This document shows positions 1-11,110 of a stretch of DNA of 64,000 nucleotides, piece after piece (the first letter of the stretch is position 1; every line of letters begins with the position of its first letter). The notes beneath the pieces were generated by a model that saw only the letters and a list, made by a program, of their open reading frames with translations, was not told the DNA's origin and did no database searches. Where the stretch lies: NCBI GenBank assembly GCA_038093515.1, contig JBBPSI010000115.1, positions 17,412-81,411 of the forward strand, in the 5' to 3' direction. The position numbers and the translations under genes are program-made. Source of the stretch: Butyriboletus loyo. Taxonomy: Eukaryota > Basidiomycota > Agaricomycetes > Boletales > Boletaceae.

Positions 1-122
1 GCAACTCGCTCGCGCAGCGAGGGCTTCGGCGGAGTGAGGAAAGCAATGTAGTACTCGGGAGCGCCGAGTGAGGGCGAGGATGGAGTGACGATAATGGCCG
101 GTAAGGGCGACTTCTCCGTGGC
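1..122 (-). CDS. Left-edge fragment of an unidentified gene (partial)
   Basis: On the minus strand, a CCACAG acceptor just above position 122 is followed by an open frame to the window edge. It reads through a Ser/Pro-rich segment containing PAIIVTPSSPS and then EYYIAFLTPP, with a composition typical of a disordered fungal protein. The upstream exon may lie around 190-290 with a GTAAAA donor near 200, but I could not fix its frame. I do not recognise the protein, and a second frame is also open here. The call rests on composition and the splice acceptor only. Confidence 0.4.
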
Positions 123-598
123 CTGTGGAAGGGAAAGATCTGCTACGGCTATCAACGATGTATTCCCACTGAATCACGCGTCAGGTTTTACCAAGTGGTG
201 CAGGGATCAAGTGGTAATCAAGGCGCTGTGGAAGTCTATGGAGTCGACGAGCTGACAACAAAGTCAGCACCATGGACTAGGCATTCACTGGTATTGCACA
301 GGAGACGTACCACCAGAAGACATGACGGATAGATCAGAAATTGGTAAAAATGACTTGAAGTTATTTCAGAGCGGGGCCCGGGAATGAGGCACGAAAGGGT
401 CGAAGGAGTGTGATTGATTTAAAAGAGTGTGAGGGTTTTTGTAGTGGTGTCTGATGCAGGTGGAGAGCGCTGGGGAGTGAGAACGACCCCGCTGCGGGAA
501 TGTCAGATCTGCCTGATTAGTAACCTCGACGCTGTTGCTATTAGATACGGTTACCACAAACTTGAAACATATCCACGATAGGAAATCCTCCGTACCAC
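123..598. other. Intergenic region with no recognised gene
   Basis: This stretch lies between the left-edge minus-strand exon and the WDR89-like gene. A 53-codon plus-strand ORF at 94-255 has no recognisable features. The region probably holds upstream exons of the left gene and the promoter of the right one. Confidence 0.4.
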
Positions 599-2124
599 AT
601 GGCGCTCCTCCAGTCATCATCTCTCAAAGTCACAAATCAGACCTTGCACAAAGCATCCCTTCCAGGAGAGAACTATGTCCTGTCACTCACACCCATAGCC
701 AATTTCTACGCCGCCTCAGCGTCTTCCCCATCGAACCAGATCCATCTCTTCGACAGAACTACTCTACAGAGCACAGGTTTTCTCAAAGGCCATGAACACG
801 CAACCACCCAGCTGTGTACTATTCGTGGTCTGGGGGCGTCTACTCGCCAGATGCTTCTTTCATCCGGGAAGGACGGTTGTGTGATGGCATGGGACGAAAG
901 AAGTGGATCGGCCGGTATTAAAAGTCGGTCTTCCACATCTGTATCTCCGGGAAACATGTACCTTAACAACTCGGAGACTTCGTCTGATACCAGTGGAATC
1001 ATCCGGGAGACTGCGCCCCCTTCTTTGTTGCGATGCGTCGGATGAGGGTTTGCTTGTTGCTGCCGGGACTGACCTGCAGAAGGAGGATGCGTTCATCATC
1101 TACTGGTCAGCCCTCTGTTAAGGTCAGGATGTCCCACAAGCGCCTTACGTGTAGTCTTTTCAAGGGATCCACGGAATCCAGTGGCACGACTACGCTCTCA
1201 TGGCTCAACCCACTCTGACGATATCACTGCCGTGCATTTCTTGAAAAATGAACACATATCGAATCCTAACAAGGTGCTACTATCAACCTCGTCAGACGGA
1301 CTAGTCAGCACCTCGAATGCTCTCGAAGCGGATGAAGATGAAGCTGTACTGCACGTCGGAAACTGGGGCTGCAGTATCTCGCAGGGTGGGTGGATAAACA
1401 ATGCACGCGGGACACGTATCTGGGCGGCCAGCGATATGGAGACATTCAGCTGTTGGTCAAACGAAGTGGGTCCACTTTACCAAATGAGTATTCAAGACAT
1501 CCTCATTGGAACGTCCAGCTGGACCAACTTTTGACCGTGGATATTCGCAGCCCCTCCTCACATGACCATGGGCATACTTGGGTCACCGATTATCTTATCA
1601 AGGGGCATTCTACACGGAAAGCAGACAACGGACTTGGGGTGTTCGTAGGCTCTAATGAGTTTAGTGTAATTCCCTTTTTTGACCGAACTACCATCTAATC
1701 GCCTCAACAGGGGAGACGTGGCTTTGATCACTAGCAATGATTTATCTGACGGAATGGCTCCATGGATGATACACTCTGTGTGGGCTGGCGGTCATTCAGG
1801 AATTGTGCGATCCCTCTATTGGGACGAAGAGGTATAGCATTTGCTTCGCCTTTTTCTTCAACTGACGGTTTATAGCACAACGTTCTCGTCACTGGCGGTG
1901 AAGATTCAAAGATAATTACATGGAGGATCGAGGACCCGAGCCTTACTGATTTTTTGATGCCTGATCAGTTGGCTGACCACATGGAATCAGAGGTACTGAA
2001 CTTCAAAAGGGAATGGGACAACATGATGGATGACAATGAGGCTAGCCCAGTAAGTAACTGACTCTGCGACGAAAATAATTTCCATCGACGGCCTTTCCAG
2101 GGTGGCAAGCGGTTGAGACAGTAG
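599..2124 (+). CDS. WDR89: WD40 repeat protein, WDR89-like
   Basis: A beta-propeller scaffold of the WDR89 type; its molecular role is not well defined. The first exon starts MALLQSSSLKVTNQ and runs into a WD-like unit with SSGKDGCVMAWDER. Later exons give DEGLLVAAGTDLQKED, then VLLSTSSDGLVS with a dipeptide-poor spacer, and finally GGHSGIVRSLYWDEE followed by VLVTGGEDSKIITWRIED, a classic WD repeat. The C-terminus is acidic and ends GGKRLRQ. At least four short introns interrupt the gene, for example in front of the VLVTGGED repeat near 1830-1875. The ATG at 599 is the only start that keeps the first blade. WDR89 is the best family match from repeat order and length; another small WD40 protein is possible. 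It converges with the eL18 gene, 261 bp away. Confidence 0.75.
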
Positions 2125-2385
2125 CGGACGTTAACGTTCATTCATCGAACAAAAATATATGGACCTTACCATCGCGAACTGTAGAGTGTTGCACACATGC
2201 AATTATATAACTCGTTACTTCCTTACGAATTGTCGTGTCCGACGCGTTCGAGGATATACCATATGCATAGATGAGGCGTACAGTGCAAAGGATAATAGGA
2301 TGACAATATTTCATAGCAATACCCATATTGTATACCCTCGATTCGACATGCTCTCGTCCGACCATGTGTCGATTTTGTGTACTTC

Positions 2386-3164
2386 TTATACCTTGAAGCC
2401 ACGAGACTTTCGGCGGCCGCGAGCACGCTCGAACTATGAGGGGAGTGATGAGTGTGATATCCACACCCGGATTTGGGAAGACTTACTTTGCGGCCCTTGG
2501 AAATGGTGTAGGGCTTCTTGTTCTTGTGAGGACCCATGCCAAAGTGCTTGACAGCCTCACGAGAGTTCCTCTTGCCTCTTAGAAGCACCGTGTTGGAACC
2601 AGTAGGCGAACGCAGGGCAAGTTGGTCCAAAGTTAGAGCCTCTCCACCAGCTTTAAGGATACGCTCCTTTGCTGCTTGAGAGAAGCGAAGGGCAGCCACG
2701 GTCAGTTTTGGGACCTCAAGGAGACGAGTATCATCGGTAACAGTTCCAACTGTTACGACGATTTTGGAGGCGAGGTCTAGAGTGGCAGACGTCTCTTTGA
2801 CAATTCTTGACAGCGAAATCGGGGGGCGATTGACTTTGGAGTGGAAAAGGCGATGGAGAATGACCTATAGCACGCAAGATACATGAGCGCCACAGCATCG
2901 AAGTAAGTCGAAGCTGTGAGACCTTGTTGAATTTCGAGTCGGTACGACGTGCGAGGAAACGGTACAACTGAGACACGGTCAGTACCATGCTTTTCGAGGG
3001 TGATAACGCGAGCATACCTTGACTAGCAAGAGGAGGTAGGGATCCTCGCTCTTTGGGGCCGTTCGTTGGGCCTTCTTGACGTGGTGGGCTTTGAGATCGA
3101 TACCCTAAATAAAAAATGCGATTAGAGGACGCCTGGACGATGTCTGGAACGATAGACTCACCAT
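2386..3164 (-). CDS. RPL18: 60S ribosomal protein eL18
   Basis: Structural protein of the large ribosomal subunit. The spliced product starts [16 protein letters not shown], passes through [15 protein letters not shown] and [17 protein letters not shown], and ends [16 protein letters not shown], matching eL18 over its full length. The initiator ATG (3162-3164) is the whole coding part of exon 1. A GTGAGT donor follows it at once, and the 57-nt intron (3105-3161) ends TTTAG before GGTATCGATCTC. Further introns split K from LYRF, FNK from the next exon, and the C-terminal GRK from FERARG. The gene is head-to-head with the Tra2-like gene across 156 bp, so a shared promoter is likely. The frame is intact and the identity is firm. 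Confidence 0.95.
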
Positions 3165-3320
3165 CTTGGTCTTCCGGATGGTATGTGAAACCAGTTGCAA
3201 CGGATGGGGCTTACAAAAATGTATAGTACCACAATATAAGGTTCATGTTTGCGGGGTCTGAACTTGAATCTCAACTTGGATACAAACACGAGCAAATTTT
3301 CTCTTTAAACTCCAACTCTC
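3165..3320. promoter_or_regulatory. Divergent promoter of RPL18 and the TRA2-like gene
   Basis: These 156 bp separate the start codons of two oppositely transcribed genes, so both promoters and both 5' leaders must fit here unless upstream exons overlap. An AT-rich patch (acaatataagg near 3232) lies in the middle. No factor site could be named with confidence. Confidence 0.55.
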
Positions 3321-4356
3321 ATGGTGTGTTCCAGTTGCTCCAACTAAACGACACTTGACTAAATTTTTTTCTCTGTTTCTAGTCGCAATACGGTGAAGCT
3401 GCAGCTCCTCCAGTGGACCCATACTCTGACGCTTACAACGGTCCGGCGCCAGCTGCCTCGGAACCTCGTGACCGCGATGCTCCTCGCGCCCGTTCTCGCT
3501 CCCGTAGCCCAGCCCGTAGCAACAATGGTTACAAGAGCCCCCCTTACCGTCGCAAGTCGCCAGCGCCGAAACGTCCTTCACATGCTCCCATTGTACGTTG
3601 CGTTCTTTCCAGTTACAATTTTCGACCTCATTCAGCAAAGCAGGCGCCTAACCCGTCCGCGGTGTTGGGTGTGTTTGGCTTGAGCATCCGGACCCAAGAA
3701 CGCGACTTGGATGAAGAATTCAGTCGATTCGGAAGAGTTGAAAAGGTTACCATTGTCTACGATCAGAGGGTATGTCCCCACACCGTACTCATGAGCCGAC
3801 CAACCCTCAACCCACATCGTTCAGTCCGACCGTTCTCGTGGCTTTGGTTTCATCAAAATGTCAGGCGTGGAAGAAGCAACACGTTGCATCCAGGAACTCA
3901 ACGGCGTTGTTAGTCACGTGTATTGCCATCTTTCATCGCTGCTGACGCAGATGGCAGGAACTCAGTGGACGCCGCATCCGAGTGGATTATTCAGTCACTG
4001 ACCGTCCTCATGCGCCCACACCAGGAGAATATATGGGACATCGTCGTTCTCACAGGGACACGTATTCAAGCCGTGAATTTCGTGACTCGTACCGTGACTC
4101 GCATCGTGACCGGGACCGTGAACACCGTCGTCACGATCGTGACAAGGACCGGGACCCCTATGGTCGTGATTACCGTGACTGGCGTGACCGTCGTAGTCCG
4201 CCTGCCCGCAGTGGACGTTACTCACCTGATTATAGGAAACGTAGGAGTTACTCAAGAAGCCCGCCGAGAGGTAGCAGCCCTCGTCGGGATTTCGATGGCC
4301 CTTCCAATGGTGCCTCTAATTCCTCCAACCATGCTGAAAATGGCGGTCGTTGGTGA
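3321..4356 (+). CDS. TRA2: SR-type RNA-binding protein, transformer-2-like
   Basis: Probable sequence-specific splicing regulator acting in the nucleus. A single central RRM is flanked by Arg/Ser-rich arms. The N-terminal arm includes [12 protein letters not shown]. The RRM shows [15 protein letters not shown] (RNP2 region), [10 protein letters not shown] (RNP1) and [18 protein letters not shown], and the linker [13 protein letters not shown] is a Tra2 hallmark. The C-terminus is rich in RD/RS dipeptides and ends [11 protein letters not shown]. The first coding exon is the ATG alone (3321-3323); a GTGTGT donor follows, the 59-nt intron ends CTAG at 3382, and exon 2 begins [10 protein letters not shown]. 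Other introns split the RRM. The RS/RD repeats come from imperfect CGTGAC-type repeats at about 4080-4190. Family assignment is strong; the exact orthologue is inferred. Confidence 0.88.
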
Positions 4357-5456
4357 AATAACAACCTACGCCACGAATATGTCATGTTTCTTTTTTTATC
4401 TGTCTGTTTCTCGCAAAGGATCGAGCACGTACAAATGAAGGGTTCATGGCGGACGAACCTCCAACAGACTTCAAGTTTGTCAAAGTTTCTCGTTACTTCC
4501 TGTCTTGAAGAAGCCAGCACCTGGTTCGGTATATCAGAAAAAAAAATCAAGTCCCAAGTTTTCTTTCGTGCTCGACTTTTCTTGCTTGTATTCCCCCATC
4601 ATGCCTTTCGTATCGCTCTACTACTTTGTGTTACACTATCAAGTATTGGTGAAGACGCGCATGGCCAAGTTTACAATATGTCGGTAATACATGCATGAAG
4701 ACTTGTCAAGGTTCCGAATGGAAGGACGCCTACAGCATAGATTTCCCTCGTGAAGCATAATGCTGTAACACTACTGCTGGCGGCCGGCGATGGCTTATGG
4801 TCCACCTCGCAATGGTACCCGTCTGAATTAAGATAACCAAGGACAAGAAACTCGAGGCAGCGGCGCAATGCACTTGGGAAGTCGATTACCCGTCACCTCT
4901 TGGTGTTCTCGATGCCGGACTGCGGATATGTGGCTGGATGTGGCCGGACAGGATACCCGTTCCATGTGATACCTGTCTGTATTCTAATTGCACTAACAAT
5001 CATATCGAGTCTCTTCAGTGGTGGTCCATGCAAATCAAAGTACAACCGTCCTATTTTTGTGAAAACCTACAACAAATACCCAAGTTGAACTGTAAGCCAA
5101 GCCCAGTATGTACCTGTAAATGTCCCAAAGTTCTATCAACAACTAGGTACTACTTTGTTTTGATGTATACTAGATGCAATGCACATAAAATAAAAGCTGT
5201 TCGTCACGTTATGCGCTGGTCACGAAACAATATGCAAGTGGGTGTGGAACCGAGATCAAATAGAAATATATCTGTGTAATGTGTCCGCAGCAACTTGGAT
5301 CGTTCAATATTTCTGAAGCAGGAAGAATTTGTAAAAAAGATGTCGAGTGACGACCATGAGATGCTGCTGTCAGCCAACTCGTCCGATATCATGGTCAAAA
5401 AGGAGAGGACGTGCCATGATCGACGATAAAACAATGGTCACTCGACCTAGCATCCC
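4357..5456. other. 1.1-kb region between convergent genes, no gene recognised
   Basis: This is the space between two convergent 3' ends, larger than usual for this window. The ORFs on either strand have low-complexity or unfamiliar products, and I see no repeats, tRNA or transposon ends. Part must be 3' UTR. The sequence is AT-richer than its flanks in 5080-5340. A long non-coding RNA or decayed gene cannot be excluded. Confidence 0.4.
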
Positions 5457-8400
5457 CTATGCAGCCACTCGAGACACGATCGTCCCACCATACTCGAGGC
5501 CTCCCCCAGGCAGGAAAGCGTCCGGCGTGCTCTCGAACGAGATGGCTTTGCCCGACAACCCCTCCTCCATACCTTCTGCCACCACCGACGCCGCCCGTTT
5601 CTTCCCCTTATCCCTGCGCCCCGTGCTCGCAAAGTCGACGGGCCCGATCACGGGTTTGACTCCCGCGGATGACGCCATCCGCATCACAGCACACAGTGTG
5701 TCATGCACGTCGCTCCCTTCCCAGTCAACGTCGGACACGATGTTTACCCAGGAGTAGTTGACTGCCCGGGGTTTCACCTTCGTCTTCTTATCTTTGCCGT
5801 GTCCGCTTGTCACGGCTTCGTGGTAACCACTGTCCTCAAACGGGTGTTGGTCCTTGGCGCCTCCGAGGCGCAAGGCCCGCACACCAGCGCGGAAGTGGTC
5901 ACCAGCTGTCGACACGACGCGGTCTGGTGTGTCGCCCACGAGAGTCGTAAACTGCGCGTCAAGATCTTGGCGTACTGGATCACGAACAGGTCGGCTGAGG
6001 AGTAACCTGCCTGCGTCCCATATTTCACGACCACCAATGGTATCGAAGATCGCATCAAGCCGAACACGAGATCGGGTTAAGTACGACGTGAGAGACACAA
6101 TCGAGCCTTGTTCGCAGTCGTACGGTGTGAGTGGTAGTGGAGTGAAAGAGTAAGGGGTCGTGAATGCATTCTGATGGGATGATGACGAAGGGGGGGACGA
6201 AAGTTGACCTGACGAGAGTCCATGCGAGTAAGGGGAAGACAACGGGGTGGACGTAGTCGACCGAGAGAATGGAGAAGGTGAAATACTCGGGGAAGAAGAG
6301 GGCGAACGGGGAAACTGGATGGAAGGTGACGACCAGGACGACATGGCTTCCAATGCCGTGTTTGAGACATCAAACAGCGCAGAAAGGGGCATCGACATTA
6401 CTGAGACGAAGAGCACTTCGTCTACTCCCCATTCACGTAGTCGGTCTTCAATGCGGCGCAGCGTGTTCCTTTGGTTATCGAGCTCCTTCTCTTCTTCCTC
6501 GTCTTTCAGTTCGTCTGGTAATTCCGACCGAATACCTGGTAACATAAACGGCACAGGCACGTGGGCCCATACAGACCATCCCTCGCGAACAAGCATTTGG
6601 GCGGCAAGTGCACCTGCTCCATCGTGTGCCCGAAGTATGAGGACACGGGGTTTCGAATCCCAATGCTGAACCTGCGCGGCGAAGTCCTCCTGGCCTCCGC
6701 CCGCGATAAAGTCGTGCTTGTCACTACGAGGGGGGTGTATGGGGTGTAGTTCGTTGTGAGAATTACCGTACGGCAACTGCGATCTTCCCATACTCTGCGT
6801 GATTTGATGGAATGTGCGAACAGCACGATACGCAGGAACTCCGCATAACGGTAGAAGAGCAAGCTCGTCGATCGTCAGGCATTCCTCATCAACGGGAGGT
6901 GGCGGAGAGCCACGTCGTCTGGAAATATCACCGTCCGCTTCATTCGCTATCTCCGTTGGATGAACGGAAGTAAACGGATATTTCAAATGCATAAATGGAT
7001 TGGGAACGCGATGGACATGATGCCGATCGGCGAGTATGAACTCGGCCAGTGCACCACACTACATGGACTGTGTCAATACGACTAGGCCGGGACAAGGTGC
7101 AATGGCTAACCTTGTGGACCGACATCAATCCAACCACCCAATCCCCGCGTTTTGCCACGTCTACGCCAACTTCCCATCCGACCTCCAAAACACGGCCAAC
7201 GAACGAACGACCGGGAATGTATCCCACGGGCGGACATCGTGCCTTGTCCTTCTCGTTCGCCCTTGGCATCTTCGTACCATACGGAGCACCCGCAAGTGAT
7301 GAGCTGGCGCGTGGAGGGTGGATACCCGTGAGACGCGCGTCTGTTGCATCTAAACCAACCCCCCAGACCTGTACCAAGACGGAACCACCGCCAACGTAAA
7401 CAGGGGGAGTGCGATAAGCGGTAAAGCCAAGCGGGGAATCCGTATCCACTTGATGATTCTTGCCCTTGGCCGGGGTTGACGACTTGTCTTTGGAGAACCA
7501 CGCCACGCCGAAGACGCTTCCGCGGGACCTGTGCGACTTGCGGGCTGCTCCGGAGCCTGCCGCAATGCCACGGACAATCTCGACGCTAGCCATGGTTGTC
7601 TGGGCGAGGCGTACACGGGATAGATCAACTTGATCACCGAGGCCGAGGCCGGCGCCTATGCTATCACGTACATTGGCACCAGTGGGTCGAACTTTGCCGA
7701 TTTTCCAGACTCGGTCGGATCCATGGTCGAGCGCGAGGGAGGGCGAGGATGCAGCGCGAGGGAGGACAAGACTGGTATAGCCGCGGGTTCCAGTGGAGGG
7801 CAAGGTGTCATGCGAATCTGAAACGGACACGTGGGCGGCAATGGCGTCGAGGACATCGGAAGCGGGTAAGGTATAGGGTGACTTTGAGGTCGAGGCAGTA
7901 GCAAGAGAGAGTGTACTGAGCGGGTATGATGTTGAACTGGATGTACGTCGTGAACTTGAAACGAGGGAGGAATCGGGATTGGAGGTTCTGTTAGGTGGGT
8001 CGGGTGTCTGGTCGCTGGTGAGCAAGGGCGGAGATGAGAAGCTGCGTTGTCTGGTGAGTTTGGATGAGCGAAGCGGGGAAGACACGCGTGGCCTGTGATA
8101 TGCGTCTGATGCGCGGTCAGGAAAGTCAGAGATGGAGACGGCGTGTTCTTGTGGAAAGATGTCATTAACATGGGAGAGAGAGGCCTCATGGTCCGAGTCT
8201 TCCTCGACCTCGAGCAAGGCAGTCATACCGACGACAGAGCGGGCGGTGCTGATCTTTGCCTTGTTGATACCCTTGGACTTGGACGGACGCGGCGGGGGGA
8301 GATGCGGGAGGGACGCGGGCAGGCGGCACGGCAGTGAGGATGTAGAACGGGAGGCGGGGATTTGTACGGTCGGCTGCTTGGCAGCCTTTGACTTGGGTTT

Positions 8401-8872
8401 CTCGTCGTCGGTACGGGGTGCGACGAGCCAGCGGACATCTCTTGCCCAGTCCTCGTCGGTGTACGTAAGCTTGCGGTCGGTCGTATGAGGCATGTTGAGG
8501 GGCACGTGGTCGGGGAGGGAGGCGGAGGTGCGGACGGGGTCGGAAAGGGAAAGGGAAAGGGCAGAGGAAGCGGCGGATGTGGGGGGAGTAGTGGAGGGGG
8601 AGTTGGGCGAGGAGTGGAAGGGGGACGAGGCGGGGGTGAAGAAGGGCTCGTCAACGTCGTCCGAGTGTCGGAGGTCGAGCTGAGCGCAAGTGACGTTAAG
8701 AGAGAGAGGAAGGTGGGAATGTCCGCCGACGACTGACCTGGAGGGGTTCTCCGGATGTTCCACGGTATCTACGCACGTCCTGGATGTAGCAGATATCGTG
8801 CGTCGTCGCGGGCGCCGAGTATCGCTGGGAGGGTCTTCCTAGTACCTTTTGGAAGAATGTTGCCTTGACCAT
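5457..8872 (-). CDS. MDR-superfamily (GroES/alcohol dehydrogenase fold) protein with long disordered N-terminus
   Basis: The C-terminal half is a medium-chain dehydrogenase/reductase-like module. It has a GroES-like segment (VLVQVWGVGLDATDARL, then GYIPGRSFVGRVLEVGWEV and GDWVVGL), a spliced junction giving SVHKCGALAEFILADRHHVHRVP, and a second core with PLCGVPAYRAVRTFHQI and VLILRAHDGAGALAAQMLV at the Rossmann position. The usual GxGxxG is replaced by AHDGAGALA and no structural zinc cysteines are seen, so enzymatic activity is uncertain. About 400 N-terminal residues are Ser/Pro-rich and probably disordered; another Ser/Pro insert interrupts the nucleotide-binding half (around 6180-6330). 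A 52-nt intron (7059-7110) is clear. The start is placed at MVKATFFQK (8872), joined by short introns to LDLRHSDDVDEP; this 5' end is the weakest part. Confidence 0.65.
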
Positions 8873-8894
8873 CGTCGACGGTGACGAAGGCGGT

Positions 8895-8908
8895 GGGGGG
8901 GGGGGGGG
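8895..8908. repeat. 14-base G run with flanking GGA repeats
   Basis: Fourteen consecutive G residues on the plus strand are followed by GGA repeats up to about 8930. In the sense of the MDR-like gene this is a C-rich tract just upstream of its proposed start codon, in the promoter or 5' leader. The tract could form a G-quadruplex on the template strand. Confidence 0.8.
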
Positions 8909-9031
8909 AGGAGGAGGAAGGAGGGGAGGAAGGATGAGTAAAGATGAAAGATGCCTTGATGGATGGCACGCGGTTTTGTTTTTCCAAATCCAGTCTGATT
9001 CGAAACCACTGACGTCACACAACCACAACTA

Positions 9032-11038
9032 CTACCGTCGTCGCTTTCCGCTCTCGACCGCAAACGACACCTTTCGTTTGCGCAGCTGACCCCGGCCCGG
9101 TTGTTCCGCCTCCTCCTTATCACTCCCCGTATCCTCCTCCTCCTCCCTGCTCTCCTCCTCCTCCTCCTCCTCCTCCTCCTCTTCCCCCCATTTCACATTC
9201 CACTCCACATCGCGCTTATCGCTCTCTCCCCCGTCCATTCTCACCAGCTTTACCCCGACTGCACTCCGCAGCTCCTTCCTGCTCCTCGCCGCTCCCAATA
9301 CCGTCGCATCTCCTTCCATCGTCCCTCCAGACGTCCCCCCGGGCATGCTGTACCGCATCAACTTGCCTGTGCTCCAGTCACGCAGAACAATCCGCGCTGC
9401 TCCCGCATGATCCGGCACGCCTCTCTACCACGCCATAAGCACGTCATATCCCCATCTAGCTTGGTTCACCTACCTTTTTTATCAGCCCGCTCACCCGTGC
9501 TAGCCCCGCAAGAAACCCGGCCAAGTCCCCAGGCAAAAACGCAGGCAAGCTGTACGCCAGCATCAGATCTTGCGTGTCGCCATGCGCCACGATATGTGTC
9601 ACTATCCGCACGATCAGTTCATAATCTCCATTGCATCCATTTCCACTTACCTCCAGACAGTGGATCTTTCAGTCGGTCGATCCGGCCTCTACACCGCAAT
9701 AGAACATCACGTGCTCGTATCGCCTCTCTTTCCTCGTCTGTCAAGGTTGCTGCGCGCACAAATTGCAATCCAGGTGTGTCAATGAACCTCACTCTCCGTG
9801 CATCGTTGCTAGGCATTGTGACTACCACCTCTCGCGCGCTCGTCGTAGTATATGGCCCTTTGGCAGACACTGCCATGCGTGTATCGTATACCGAGAATAC
9901 GTCTGAGCCGAGAATCGAATTGATAAAAGCCGATTTGCCGGACTAGTTGCTCATGAGATAAGTTTTGGACCTGGCTTGGCACTCACGTTCGTCACTCCAG
10001 TCACAGCAACAATGAGCTCCTCACTATTTTTCATCTGCGCCAGGTTGTCCAGGTGTGTCCAAACCTCAACAAGCCCTAGGGCATCATCCTTGGGCATCGG
10101 CTTAGTATTCATGTCCTGTGGTTCAAACGGTGTCCCAGAGGGCATGAAAGCAGATGACACCCTGAATGGTAATACCGTAAATGACGTCCGTAGGTGTACG
10201 AGCCATTGCACGAGCGATTCCCGTGGCACGGTGTCTATAATGTCATATCAGAGTCCGAGAACCCCGTCCACATGTCATACGCACCTGTTTTGTTCAGCAG
10301 CACCGTCAAATTGCCTTGTGCTGCTTCTACCAATGCGTCGCTTATCCCCGCGGCAGGATCTCGGGCATCGACCACGTGCAACACCATATCAGCCTTTTGC
10401 ACAACTTCAAGTAACGTTGAAGGACCGGGAAAAACGGGTATGGCGGGTATCCGTTCTTTGACAACATTGCTATTATCCTTGTTTTTCGGTATGGGGGCTG
10501 GTCTCAATGACATGATTCCATCAAACCCTTGACCATCTTTTTCCTCGACGTCAATATCTCGTGGAGTTGGGCTTTTCTCAGGGTCATTGCTATCGTCGCC
10601 CACTGCAGCTACGCGCTTTTCTTCTTTTCGACGTTGCCTCTCTGCAGCTGCCTGTTGTAAGATGATCAAGATGTCACATGAAGCATGGATCGGACGTGAG
10701 CGTACTTGACGTCGTTGTTCCGCGACCTCTGCGAGGATCTGGTCTTTGTACGGAAAGCTATTCGGGATACCCGGATCTTTTTTCGATTTCTTTTGCACGA
10801 CTGGCAGCGACAATCAGCGAGGACCTCGGGAACGAACACCAAGCGCAACGCACGCTTTCCGGAAGCCTTGTCCTTCCGAGCCTGTTTCTTGGTCTTTTTG
10901 TGGTGTTCGGAGACCTTGTGTTTGATCTTCTCCCGCTGGCGGGTCGTACCGCGCTTGGAAGTCCCTGCGATGAACTGATGAGACACGTTGAGTTTGTCGG
11001 GATGGCCATGGACACGCACTTTTTCGAATACGAGGCAT
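9032..11038 (-). CDS. NUG1: Nucleolar circularly permuted GTPase Nug1/Grn1 (nucleostemin family)
   Basis: GTPase for 60S subunit assembly and export. The N-terminus is the Grn1-type basic domain (MPRIRKRTSKRGTTRQREKI, then HKVSEHHKKTKKQARKD). The G domain is circularly permuted: ADMVLHVVDARDP (G5/G3-like lead), NKTD as G4, GVTNSGKSAFINS as the P-loop, and FIDTPGLQF as G3. G4 is split by an intron (AACAAAACAG joined to ACACCGTG). The P-loop is split by another intron between GVTN and SGKS. The C-terminus has an 11-residue Glu run and a basic tail ending SGKRRR. Exon 1 encodes only six codons plus one base (11020-11038), and the chosen acceptor is the one that restores the conserved frame. The gene is head-to-head with RPC40 across 72 bp. 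Confidence 0.93.
9151..9184. repeat. CTC/GAG triplet repeat coding a poly-Glu tract in Nug1
   Basis: About ten tandem CTC triplets on the plus strand encode a run of glutamates on the minus strand near the Nug1 C-terminus. The tract is in frame and next to further acidic residues, so it is a coding microsatellite that may vary in length between strains. Confidence 0.85.
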
Positions 11039-11110
11039 TGGCAGATGGCAAAAAGACTAGATCTTACATAATCCATGTACAATCCCTCATCTCCCCATCC
11101 GAGTTGCGAC
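11039..11110. promoter_or_regulatory. Divergent promoter of NUG1 and RPC40
   Basis: Only 72 bp separate the two start codons. Both genes serve ribosome production, so co-expression from one shared promoter is the simplest reading. No named motif was identified. Confidence 0.55.

Noticed and set aside
94..255. 53-codon plus-strand ORF starting MAGKGDFSV
   Set aside because: It overlaps the more convincing minus-strand exon and splice acceptor, and has no recognisable feature.
4080..4190. Repeated CGTGAC units as a possible satellite
   Set aside because: They encode the RD/RS-rich tail of the Tra2-like protein in frame, so they are coding repeats.
8780..9030. Pro-rich minus-strand ORF with a run of 10 prolines
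   Set aside because: It is the translation of the G/C homopolymer and GGA repeats upstream of the MDR-like gene.
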